From contig NZ_MLFK01000007.1 in the NCBI RefSeq assembly GCF_001879205.1, positions 124,001-188,000 of the forward strand: a DNA stretch of 64,000 nucleotides, in the 5' to 3' direction. Under the pieces are notes generated by a model. The model saw only the letters and a program-made list of their open reading frames with translations, was not told the DNA's origin and searched no databases. This DNA comes from Flavobacterium johnsoniae. Lineage in GTDB: Bacteria > Bacteroidota > Bacteroidia > Flavobacteriales > Flavobacteriaceae. The translations under genes and the position numbers were made by a program. The first letter of the stretch is position 1; each line of letters begins with the position of its first letter. Below are positions 26,137 to 34,229 of this stretch, in pieces.

Positions 26137-27411
26137 TTGGGGATATTAAAAAAAATAGTCAATTCTACTTTGTTTAAGATTACTTCGTTAAACAGCTTTA
26201 GCGTAGGACTTAAAATAGGTATTGGTTTAATAACATCAAAAATACTGGCCATTTTTGTTGGACCTGGAGGAATGGCTTTAGTAGGCAATCTTCGTAATTT
26301 TTTAACTTCTTTAGAAAGCATTTCCATATTAGGTTTTCAAAACGGAATAGTAAAATATATAGCTCAAAATCAAAAGAATGAAGACGAATTAAAAAAAATA
26401 ATAGCGACAGTTTTTGTTACTTTAATTTGTGTTGTTCTTGTTTTAAGTGGTGTTTTGTATTTTTTTGCTTCTTTTTGGAACGATAGAATTTTAGAACACA
26501 ATGCAGATAATTCTTTGGTATTTAAAGTTTTGGCACTTGCTTTACCATGGTATACCGTATCTGTTTTTTTGCTGTCAGTATTAAATGGCTTAAGCAAATT
26601 TACTAAAGTAATTTGGGTCAACATTATAGGAAACTTAATTGGTTTGCTGGTTTCTCTTGTAATGATATTAAAATTCCACACTTTAGGAGCATTATTAGCC
26701 ATTGTAATAACGCCTTCGTTATTATTTTTTGTCACTTTTTATTTTGTGGAGAAAGAAATTAAATTTCTAAAAATTATTCGTCTGCGATGGTATGATTTTA
26801 CAATTATAAAAAACTTACTGCCTTATTCTTTAATGGCTTTGGTTTCATCCGTTTTAGGTCCAATAGTTTTATTAGCCGTTCGAAATAATCTTATTGAAAA
26901 GTTAGGATTAGATCAAGCCGGTTTTTGGGAAACGATGACGCGAATTTCGTCTTATTATTTACTCTTTGTAAGCACAATTCTAACCGTTTATTTTTTGCCG
27001 AAACTTTCAAAAGCTCAGGATAGTACCCAAACGAAATTCATTTTTTGGCAGTTCTATAAAACAATCTTGCCTGTTTTCTGCCTTGGTTTATTTGTAATTT
27101 ATTGCAACCGCTATTTCATAATTCAATTATTGTTTACCAAAGAATTTCTGCCCGTAACAACACTTTTTTTCTGGCAGCTAACGGGTGATGTTTTTAAAGT
27201 AGCTTCCTTAATTTTGGGCTACCAGTTTTTTGCCAAAAAGCTGACGAAAGCCTTTATTATTTCAGAATTGTTTTCTCTTGGTACCTTGTATTTTTTGAGT
27301 CTGCTTTTTGTAGATTATTATGGAATAGAAGGAATGGTTATGGCTCAGGCTTTTGATAACTTTCTTTATTTTGTGGTGTTAGCGATTTATTTTAGAAAAA
27401 GCTTGATTTAA
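26137..27411 (+). CDS. O-antigen/polysaccharide flippase (Wzx)
   Basis: 424-aa MATE/MVF-type membrane protein with 12 or so hydrophobic helices that should flip undecaprenyl-linked oligosaccharide units to the periplasm. It begins with the Wzx-like SFSVGLKIGIGLITSKILAIFVGPGGMAL. Start codon is TTG one base after the previous stop; the first internal Met is beyond conserved residues, so TTG is forced. Translated in tandem with the aminotransferase. Confidence 0.9.
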   Translation: MGILKKIVNSTLFKITSLNSFSVGLKIGIGLITSKILAIFVGPGGMALVGNLRNFLTSLESISILGFQNGIVKYIAQNQKNEDELKKIIATVFVTLICVVLVLSGVLYFFASFWNDRILEHNADNSLVFKVLALALPWYTVSVFLLSVLNGLSKFTKVIWVNIIGNLIGLLVSLVMILKFHTLGALLAIVITPSLLFFVTFYFVEKEIKFLKIIRLRWYDFTIIKNLLPYSLMALVSSVLGPIVLLAVRNNLIEKLGLDQAGFWETMTRISSYYLLFVSTILTVYFLPKLSKAQDSTQTKFIFWQFYKTILPVFCLGLFVIYCNRYFIIQLLFTKEFLPVTTLFFWQLTGDVFKVASLILGYQFFAKKLTKAFIISELFSLGTLYFLSLLFVDYYGIEGMVMAQAFDNFLYFVVLAIYFRKSLI

Positions 27412-27599
27412 ATAAAACCAGATCTCGATGATTTGTACTATTTTTTCTTTTATTGAAGTTAACTGTTGGTTGTAATTATCAAAAAAAGAAAAAACATTTA
27501 ACATAGATTTTATTTGTAGAAAAGAATATAAAAAAGAAACTGGTTTCTAACACATAGCCCTCTAAATAAGTGAAACGCTTTTTCGAGAGTGTTAAATCT

Positions 27600-27617
27600 A
27601 TCCCGAAGCTTCGGGAC
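27600..27617. repeat. 18-bp palindrome, copy 3
   Basis: ATCCCGAAGCTTCGGGAC, one base from perfect, in the 288-bp gap (27412-27699) between the flippase and the GT-C gene. Nothing else is recognised in that gap apart from AT-rich sequence. Confidence 0.75.
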
Positions 27618-27699
27618 TATATGTTTTAAATACACCCAACTGGTTGAAGTTATATTTGTTAAGGATGAAATTTAAACGCCTTCAATTCTATTTTTATAA

Positions 27700-29046
27700 A
27701 TGCTAAATATTAAATTTTTGAATCCATTTTTTACTAAAGAAATTAGAGTTTTAATCTGCGTAGGATTACTATTTCGTCTTTTATTATCGATTTTATATTT
27801 TCACGTAACCCTGTTTCCTGATTCTGAAGGATATTTATTTCTAGCCCAAAAAATACTAAATTTTGATCTCAGTTTTTACAATGGAGAAAGAACTCCCGGA
27901 TATCCATTATTTATTGCTTTAGCATTTGGGTCTACAGCATTAACTGTCATATATCAGGTTGTTTTAGGAATTGTAACTTCTGTTTATTGGTTTAAAACAA
28001 TTCAAAATTTAAATTTTGATTCAAAAACGGCATTGTACATTACGCTTTTTTTACAAAGTTTTCTTCAAATTCATTTTTATGAAAGAATAATATTGGTAGA
28101 ATCTTTAACGCTCTTTTTTATCTCGGTATTATTCTTTTATTTATCAGCAGATTACTTAGAAAATAAAAGTTTAAAAAGGGATTTTACAGTGGCGGTAATT
28201 CTTGGTTTGCTCGTTTTAATTAAACCTTTTTATGCCTTTATTCCGTTTGTTATTTATGGATTTAGTGTGGTAAAGCGTTTTAAAATCTCAAAGATTATAA
28301 GCTCTAAATTAATGCTGCTGCTGTTTCCCCTAATCTCATATTTTGGCTGGTCGTATGTCAATAAAATAAATACGGGTTATTTTGTATCCACTACATTTTT
28401 TGGTCTAAATTTATCTCAAAACTGCGTTTATTTTGCTGAAAAAACAACGCCCGAATATAAGTGGATTGGGTTAGTTTATGCAAAACACAGAGATAAATTA
28501 ATAGAAGAAAACAGCAAATTACCATCTCATCTTCAAACGGATATCGCCATGACAATCTGGGATGCTCAAAGTGATTTACTGCCCAAAACAGCCGGTAATT
28601 TTGCTGTACTCTCGGCAGAACTTGGCGGTTATGCTAAAGCAACGATAAAAAAGAATCCGTTAGAATATGTAAAGCAAGTTATTTTTAGATCATGGTTTGA
28701 TTTCTGGAAACCAAAAATATATTGGGATTACAATAGTTTTTCGCTTCCTTTTGTAAATAAAATATTTTTAGGAATTTGGCTTTTTCAGACTATATTAACT
28801 TGGTTTTTTAAAGTCTTTTTTGTGTTCTTAATTCCGTACCATTTTGTTTTGTTTTTCAAGAATCGCCGCATCACAAAAGAGCTTCTTTTTACTACGATTA
28901 TTTTTCTAACCTCTGTACTTCAGGCTTTAGTTACGTATGGCGGCAATTCAAGATTCAGTTTTCCTTTTGAATATATAATGATGCTTGTTGTTATCTTATT
29001 TATCAGGGACAATATTCTGGATAAGAGAAAAAAACTTGTAGTTTAG
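27700..29046 (+). CDS. Polytopic GT-C-type glycosyltransferase-like protein
   Basis: 448 aa with about ten hydrophobic helices. The first periplasmic loop has the pattern of GT-C (PMT/ArnT-like) enzymes: FPDSEGYLFLAQKI with an Asp-x-x-x-Tyr, then NGERTPGYPLFIA. Late in the protein VTYGGNSRFSFPFEYIM is the usual GT-C 'R-F/Y' end. It would transfer a sugar from a polyprenyl donor on the outer leaflet, but donor and acceptor are unknown. Last plus-strand gene before an inverted GT4 gene, ending 1 base from it. Confidence 0.75.
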   Translation: MLNIKFLNPFFTKEIRVLICVGLLFRLLLSILYFHVTLFPDSEGYLFLAQKILNFDLSFYNGERTPGYPLFIALAFGSTALTVIYQVVLGIVTSVYWFKTIQNLNFDSKTALYITLFLQSFLQIHFYERIILVESLTLFFISVLFFYLSADYLENKSLKRDFTVAVILGLLVLIKPFYAFIPFVIYGFSVVKRFKISKIISSKLMLLLFPLISYFGWSYVNKINTGYFVSTTFFGLNLSQNCVYFAEKTTPEYKWIGLVYAKHRDKLIEENSKLPSHLQTDIAMTIWDAQSDLLPKTAGNFAVLSAELGGYAKATIKKNPLEYVKQVIFRSWFDFWKPKIYWDYNSFSLPFVNKIFLGIWLFQTILTWFFKVFFVFLIPYHFVLFFKNRRITKELLFTTIIFLTSVLQALVTYGGNSRFSFPFEYIMMLVVILFIRDNILDKRKKLVV

Positions 29047-29047
29047 T

Positions 29048-30178
29048 TTATTGCAAATTCCATGTATCAAGGTATTTTTGAGCAATTTTTATATAATGGT
29101 GTTCTTTCTCAATAAAAGCTCTTGCACGTTTTCCTATGGCAGTAATTTCATCGGGATTTTCAATTAAAAACGACAATTCGTTTACTAGATAATCAACATC
29201 CGGCAGCGCATTTACACAAACCCTTTCGGTTAAATTATAATGTTCTGTAAACTCACTTTCGGCTCCTGTAAAAACAACTTTTCCTTTTGCCATTGCCTCG
29301 AGTGCGTTGTAACCCTGATCATAACCATAAACCTGATCAAGTAAAATATGAGCCTGATTATACAAGGTGATGTATTCTTTGTACGGCGCATCTTCGACTT
29401 TTATAATACCAACTCTTGGGCCGTATTTTTTTAGAATTATCAAAAGGGCTTCTTCAAAAAATGCAGTTCCTTTTTTAATAGCGCTGCTGTTATTTTTCCC
29501 TGCAAAAATGATTATTTTTTGAGAAATAACTATGGGCTCAAAACTAATTTTATCAATATTTACTGGATTTGGAATTAAGATTTTGTCAGGTAACGGTAGT
29601 TTATAATCTAAATCAGAAACCATTATTCTGATTACTTTTTTGCTTACAAATTCATATAAATCCCGATAGTTTTTACGGGTATATTTTAATGAAAAATGAT
29701 AGTTAGGCGCTAATTTTTTGTTTTGTAAAAGTGGTGTCAGAATCGAATATTTTACTTCATCTTTTAATAAAAAATCAATAATCGGCGTATCTTCACCGCA
29801 AACCAAAAGAAAACTTTTTTTGTTTTGTCTGAAAAGCCTTTTCAATAAAAATTTAGAAAAAAACGGATAGGTTTCAATCGCATTCGAGTTGATTAATTGT
29901 ACAACATCGTAGTTTTTTAATTTTGGAAGTAAAAACCAAAAGCGAATTCCTTTTTCGGCTAATTGTAAATCGGTTTTAAAAATTCGGAAGAAAACTTTAT
30001 TGCAAAAAACTAAAAATTTATTGTCCAGAAAAAACTTTGGGTGAATAGAATAGTCAACAGGAAATTTTTTAAAATTATCGCCCGTTGCAATAATCGAAAC
30101 TTCGTGTTGTAAGGCTTCTAATCCTTCTTTTAAAGAATTATGTAATCGGCTGTATTCTCCTACCAAGAGTATTCTCAT
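29048..30178 (-). CDS. Glycosyltransferase, GT4/GT1-like
   Basis: 376-aa GT-B-fold cytosolic glycosyltransferase. N-terminal LLVGEYSRLHNSLKEGLEAL, C-terminal donor domain with IIFAGKNNSSAIKKG, and the E-x7-E-like region DQGYNALEAMAKGKVVFTG. Specificity not predictable. It is inverted relative to its flanks: convergent with the GT-C gene (stop-to-stop gap 1 base) and divergent from the GT2-like gene starting at 30214. Confidence 0.85.
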   Translation of the reverse strand: MRILLVGEYSRLHNSLKEGLEALQHEVSIIATGDNFKKFPVDYSIHPKFFLDNKFLVFCNKVFFRIFKTDLQLAEKGIRFWFLLPKLKNYDVVQLINSNAIETYPFFSKFLLKRLFRQNKKSFLLVCGEDTPIIDFLLKDEVKYSILTPLLQNKKLAPNYHFSLKYTRKNYRDLYEFVSKKVIRIMVSDLDYKLPLPDKILIPNPVNIDKISFEPIVISQKIIIFAGKNNSSAIKKGTAFFEEALLIILKKYGPRVGIIKVEDAPYKEYITLYNQAHILLDQVYGYDQGYNALEAMAKGKVVFTGAESEFTEHYNLTERVCVNALPDVDYLVNELSFLIENPDEITAIGKRARAFIEKEHHYIKIAQKYLDTWNLQ

Positions 30179-30213
30179 TTCTGCGGGAAATATTTATATT
30201 TACGTAAATATAT

Positions 30214-31047
30214 ATGAAAATGTTAAATGTTTTTTCTGAAAATGATTTTGAAATTCTAATTGCGACCAAAGATAGGAGCAATTTAGATTTTTTACATCCA
30301 ATGTTTCCGCATGAACATTTTTCAACTTTTAATTTATTGATTGTAAATCAAACCGAAAATGCCATTTTACAATCTGATTTTGATTCGGTTAGAGTTTTAA
30401 ATGCCAATGAAAAAGGCTTGTCTAAAAGCCGCAATAAAGCAATTCAGAACGCTTCAAAAAATATTTGCCTTTTTACAGATGATGATGTCATTTTTACAGA
30501 AAATTTAAAAATGAGGATTCTTTCTGCTTTCGAAAAAGATTTAAAAGCCAGCATTATTACCTTTAATCATGTAAGAATTGGAGATTCTGAACCACAAAAA
30601 AAGCAAAATAAAACTTTTGAACACAATAAGGAAAGTATCTGGAATGTAAGTTCAATCGAAATTGCTTTTAAATTAAATGATATAAAGAGGAGTAATATTT
30701 CTTTTGATGAAAACTTCGGACTTGGTTCTTTTTTTGAAACCGCCGAAGAGGTTTTGTTTTTACAATCGGGTTTAAGCCAAAACTTAAAAATTAGTTTTAA
30801 TCCTGAAATTATCGTTTCGCATCCGCAATTTTCATCGGGAAAAAATGAAGGCTCAGATTCCATAATTTACGGCAGATCGGCTTTGTTTTATAAGCTTTAC
30901 CACAATTTTGCTTATGTTTGGCTTATCAAATATGTTTTTTTTCTAATCAGAAGAAAAAGCATCAAAATATCAGAAATACAAAAAAAAATTAAAACAGGGG
31001 TAAACGGAATTTCAAAATTCAAGGAATTAACCAAAAGCAAAATATGA
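30214..31047 (+). CDS. Glycosyltransferase, GT2/GT-A-like
   Basis: 277-aa protein with a GT-A pattern: ILIATKDRSNLDFL, LNANEKGLSKSRNKAIQNAS and the metal-binding FTDDDVIF (DDD). Late TAEEVLFLQSGL resembles the ED acceptor-site motif. Small membrane-proximal hydrophobic patch near the C-terminus (FAYVWLIKYVFFLI). Its stop overlaps the FdtA-like gene start by four bases (ATGA), so the two are coupled. Confidence 0.83.
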   Translation: MKMLNVFSENDFEILIATKDRSNLDFLHPMFPHEHFSTFNLLIVNQTENAILQSDFDSVRVLNANEKGLSKSRNKAIQNASKNICLFTDDDVIFTENLKMRILSAFEKDLKASIITFNHVRIGDSEPQKKQNKTFEHNKESIWNVSSIEIAFKLNDIKRSNISFDENFGLGSFFETAEEVLFLQSGLSQNLKISFNPEIIVSHPQFSSGKNEGSDSIIYGRSALFYKLYHNFAYVWLIKYVFFLIRRKSIKISEIQKKIKTGVNGISKFKELTKSKI

Positions 31048-31451
31048 CCACAAATGCCGATATTCAATTAATTGAAATTCCGAAAATTCAGGATAGGAGA
31101 GGAAATCTCTCAGTTATTGAAGGAAGTACAATTCCATTTGTTTCAAAAAGAGTATATTATTTATATGATGTGCCAAGCGGGAGCAGGCGAGGGGGGCATG
31201 CCCATAAAGAACAGCACGAACTTTTGATTGCTTTGAGCGGCAGTTTTGATGTTGTTCTTAAAGATGGGAAATCGATAAAAACTGAAACGTTGAATAAACC
31301 TAATTTAGGTTTACTTATAGTAAACGGTATTTGGCGTGAATTACAAAATTTTTCATCAGGCGCTGTTTGTTTGGTTTTGGCTTCAGATGAATTTAATGAG
31401 AACGATTATATACGTGAATATAAGGAGTTTAAATTATTTAAAAACAGATGA
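31044..31451 (+). CDS. FdtA/QdtA-type dTDP-4-keto-6-deoxyglucose isomerase
   Basis: 135-aa single-domain cupin that moves the keto group from C4 to C3 of dTDP-4-keto-6-deoxyglucose. Motifs IPKIQDRRGNLSVIEG, YYLYDVPSGSRRGGHAHKEQ (catalytic His region) and the WRELQNFSSGAVCLVLAS strand are typical of FdtA/QdtA/WxcM-N. Product would feed the aminotransferase at 25023. Its 3' end overlaps convergent GT2 gene by 18 bases. Confidence 0.92.
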   Translation: MTTNADIQLIEIPKIQDRRGNLSVIEGSTIPFVSKRVYYLYDVPSGSRRGGHAHKEQHELLIALSGSFDVVLKDGKSIKTETLNKPNLGLLIVNGIWRELQNFSSGAVCLVLASDEFNENDYIREYKEFKLFKNR

Positions 31452-32360
31452 TCCTAATCCAATTTCTGCCAATTTAAGTTTTAATCCAATTAAAATTTGC
31501 AATAAACTTGAGGGAAGGCTAAGAAGAAATCTCTTTTTAAAGCTTAATTTTTTTAGATTAATTCCGTTGTAATAATAATTAAATTGGTTTTCATTATGCG
31601 TTAATTTACTTTTTACAGCCAATGAAAATCGGTTTAAATCCAAAAAATATTTAAGATCGGGATTTGTTTTTTCGAGTTCTTCAAATTTTGAAAAATCCAT
31701 TTTAGAATGCATTAAAGACGCGTTTTTCGAAAGACTATTTTCATCATGTATGTAGCGCACCAATATTTTCCAAATAAATAAAATGGGATAAATAATTCCA
31801 ATTCTAATCCATAAATCGGTGTCTTGTCCGCTTTTTATTTCGGGATCAAATATGCCTGTTTTTTTAAAAATACTTTTCCTGAAAACGGCTGCCGAAGTCA
31901 GAATTACAGATTCTTTATTACTTGCACGGAAATAATTTACAAACTCAAAATCGCCCGTTTTGCGTATGGAATATTGTGCAGGAAATGTCTTTTTTGAAGT
32001 TTCGATTTCTATAGCACAAGCAAAAACTTTTTGTTTTGGAAAAAATGTGCAATAATGATGCATGGTTTCCAGAAAATGAGGATACCAATAATCATCTGCA
32101 TCCAGAAAGGCAACAAAATCTGCATTTGATTCTGTTAAACCAAAATTTCTGGTTTGAGAAACGCCTTCATTTTTTTTGCTGAAATATCGAATTCTATCGT
32201 CTTTAAACTGTAAAACCTTTTCTTCGCTTTTATCTGTAGATCCGTCGTTTACTATAATAATTTCAAAATCCTGAAAAGTCTGACTCAACACACTTTGTAT
32301 CGTATTTTCGATAAAATTTTCTTTGTTGTACAACGGAATTATGATAGAAAAAAAAGCCAT
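31434..32360 (-). CDS. Glycosyltransferase family 2
   Basis: 308-aa GT-A enzyme with a classic N-terminus: FFSIIIPLYNKENFIENTIQ, IIIVNDGSTDKSEE, the metal-binding DxD in FVAFLDADDYWYP, and acceptor-side GQDTDLW (ED-like). Likely adds one sugar in the surface glycan; specificity unknown. Adjacent to the next GT2 (0 bp) and overlapping convergent fdtA by 18 bases. Confidence 0.93.
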   Translation of the reverse strand: MAFFSIIIPLYNKENFIENTIQSVLSQTFQDFEIIIVNDGSTDKSEEKVLQFKDDRIRYFSKKNEGVSQTRNFGLTESNADFVAFLDADDYWYPHFLETMHHYCTFFPKQKVFACAIEIETSKKTFPAQYSIRKTGDFEFVNYFRASNKESVILTSAAVFRKSIFKKTGIFDPEIKSGQDTDLWIRIGIIYPILFIWKILVRYIHDENSLSKNASLMHSKMDFSKFEELEKTNPDLKYFLDLNRFSLAVKSKLTHNENQFNYYYNGINLKKLSFKKRFLLSLPSSLLQILIGLKLKLAEIGLGSSVFK

Positions 32361-33248
32361 TTATTTTGAGTTTAAAAAAGAATAATAGCCTAATTTATAT
32401 AAGTCGAATAAAAAAAGTGACGGTTTTTCTGAAGTTAGATTCTGTTCGATTTTTAATTCTAATTTCTTAAAAAAGAAAGTAAAAACAGAAACCAGTTTTA
32501 CTCTTTTTAAAAGAAAAAACGATGTGGCAACTTTACTTTGATTTTTAGCTATTTTATTTGAAGAAACAAGAAAAAACAGGTTTTCTAATGCCGTTTTTGT
32601 TTTGCTTAAAAACAGAACCGAAGTTTCTAAATTGAGATGAAAAACCAGATTTTCGATATGCGTAATCGTGATTTGATTTGATTTTAAAACTGAGAAAAAA
32701 AGTAAATCTTCGTAGCCGTATCGTGTGACGGTTTCATCAAAAGGAAAACGAGCAAGAATTTCTTTTTTTACTAATAAATTTGAAACCAATGCAGTGTCTG
32801 AGGGATTTTTTTTTCGTTCAGATACATTTAGTGCCTCTCTTTTTTTACCATAAATCCAGCGTAGAAGATGTTCTTTCTCGGGTTTTTTGTTTTCATATAC
32901 AATACCGCCAAATACTACTTTTTGAGCATTGTTTATTTCTGAAATATAATTTGAAATGAAATTCTCGTGAACAGGAAATGTATCGGCATCAAGAAAAAGT
33001 AAATTTTCATAAAGCGCTTTTTCAGCTAATAAATTCCGAATTGCACTGCGTCCGATATTCTTTGGTAAAATTTCAAATCTGCCTTTTTTTAGTTGGTTAA
33101 TTCCTTGGTTTTCAGTCGTAAAAATATCCGAGGCATCATCCAGACAAATAATTTCAAAAGCGATATTTAATTCCACGGCTTGATTATGCAGTTTTTCGAC
33201 TAATGAAAATGCATCATAATTATAAACCGGAATTAAAATGGAAAGCAT
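32361..33248 (-). CDS. Glycosyltransferase family 2
   Basis: 295 aa; GT-A start [42 protein letters not shown], metal motif FLDADTFPV and acceptor motif RYGYEDLLFFSVL. Long hydrophobic/Lys-rich C-terminus. ATG shares one base with the ftsE stop (TAATG), and the following GT2 starts immediately after, so ftsE and both GT2 genes form one operon. Confidence 0.93.
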   Translation of the reverse strand: MLSILIPVYNYDAFSLVEKLHNQAVELNIAFEIICLDDASDIFTTENQGINQLKKGRFEILPKNIGRSAIRNLLAEKALYENLLFLDADTFPVHENFISNYISEINNAQKVVFGGIVYENKKPEKEHLLRWIYGKKREALNVSERKKNPSDTALVSNLLVKKEILARFPFDETVTRYGYEDLLFFSVLKSNQITITHIENLVFHLNLETSVLFLSKTKTALENLFFLVSSNKIAKNQSKVATSFFLLKRVKLVSVFTFFFKKLELKIEQNLTSEKPSLFLFDLYKLGYYSFLNSK

Positions 33249-33931
33249 TACACGCTTCTTTGCACCACTTCAAAAATTCTTTCATCTTCACATTTTAATG
33301 TTTTAGATGGGAATTTCATTAACAAAGCATAATCGTGAGTAGCCATGATAACAGTTTTACCATTGGCATTGATTGTTTTTAAAACCTCTAAAACCTCAGA
33401 ACTTGTCTGTGGATCAAGGTTTCCTGTAGGTTCATCGGCTAAGATAAATTCCGGGTCGTTAAGAAGGGCTCTTGCAATTGCTACACGCTGTTGCTCTCCT
33501 CCAGAAAGCTGATGAGGCATTTTGTTTACAAAATCTTTCATGCCCACTTTGTCTAAAACCTCGTCTATTTTATGCTCCATAGCCTCTTTTTCAACCCAGC
33601 CGGTTGCTCTTAAAACAAAAAGCATATTATCTTTGATAGAACGATCCGGAAGTAATTTAAAGTCTTGGAAAACAATACCGATTTTACGTCTCAAATACGG
33701 AATATCTTTCTCTTTTAAAGTTGCCAAATCAAATTCAACTATATGGCCTTCACCTTCTGTCAGAGGTAAATCTGCGTATAAAGTTTTTAAAAAGCTGCTT
33801 TTTCCAGAACCTGTTTTACCAATGATGTAGATAAATTCACCATGTTGTACATCCAGATTAATATGAGATAAAATTTTTCTTCCTTCTTGATATATAGTGA
33901 CTTCTTTGAGAGATAGTACGGTTTGTGACAT
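33248..33931 (-). CDS. ftsE: FtsE-type ABC ATPase
   Basis: 227 aa after choosing ATG at 33931 ([11 protein letters not shown]...), rather than 22 codons of unsupported upstream frame. Walker [11 protein letters not shown]-loop [12 protein letters not shown], signature LSGGEQQR, Walker [14 protein letters not shown], switch His MATHDYALL. The cell-division ATPase that with FtsX drives septal peptidoglycan hydrolysis. No ftsX is in the window; here ftsE leads an operon with two glycosyltransferases. Confidence 0.9.
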   Translation of the reverse strand: MSQTVLSLKEVTIYQEGRKILSHINLDVQHGEFIYIIGKTGSGKSSFLKTLYADLPLTEGEGHIVEFDLATLKEKDIPYLRRKIGIVFQDFKLLPDRSIKDNMLFVLRATGWVEKEAMEHKIDEVLDKVGMKDFVNKMPHQLSGGEQQRVAIARALLNDPEFILADEPTGNLDPQTSSEVLEVLKTINANGKTVIMATHDYALLMKFPSKTLKCEDERIFEVVQRSV

Positions 33932-34038
33932 AATAAAATTGATTTGAATGGTAAAAGTAATAAGATAACGATTGGATTCAAAATAAATTTCAATCATTTC
34001 TTAAGAAAAGTTCTAGGAAAAGGATTGAAAATTTAATC

Positions 34039-34114
34039 CATGTAAGTTATACAAGTTCATTTTAGTTAATATGCTAAAATCATCTAGCTTATAATTACTT
34101 ATATAACTTATATG
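34039..34114. repeat. Nested inverted repeats in ftsE / TPR divergent gap
   Basis: Outer arms 34039-34056 (CATGTAAGTTATACAAGT) and 34097-34114 pair at 16 of 18 positions; the mismatches are G-T type. Within the 40-nt loop an inner hairpin pairs ATTTTAG (34059-34065) with CTAAAAT (34074-34080). No T-run follows. It lies between divergent ftsE and the TPR gene, a 298-bp gap with no other feature apart from a promoter for the latter. Confidence 0.7.
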
Positions 34115-34202
34115 AATTGTTTGAAGTAACTAAATGTTCATTGTTTAAAAAAATATTCATAATAAATTCAAGAAACGTTTCGTTATAAACGGTATAAAAT
34201 GA

Positions 34203-34210
34203 TAAATTTG
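34203..34210 (+). promoter_or_regulatory. TPR gene -7 box (TAAATTTG)
   Basis: TAnnTTTG match 20 bases upstream of the ATG at 34230. No strict TTG -33 in range. Confidence 0.5.
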
Positions 34211-34229
34211 AATACTAAATATAACTAAA

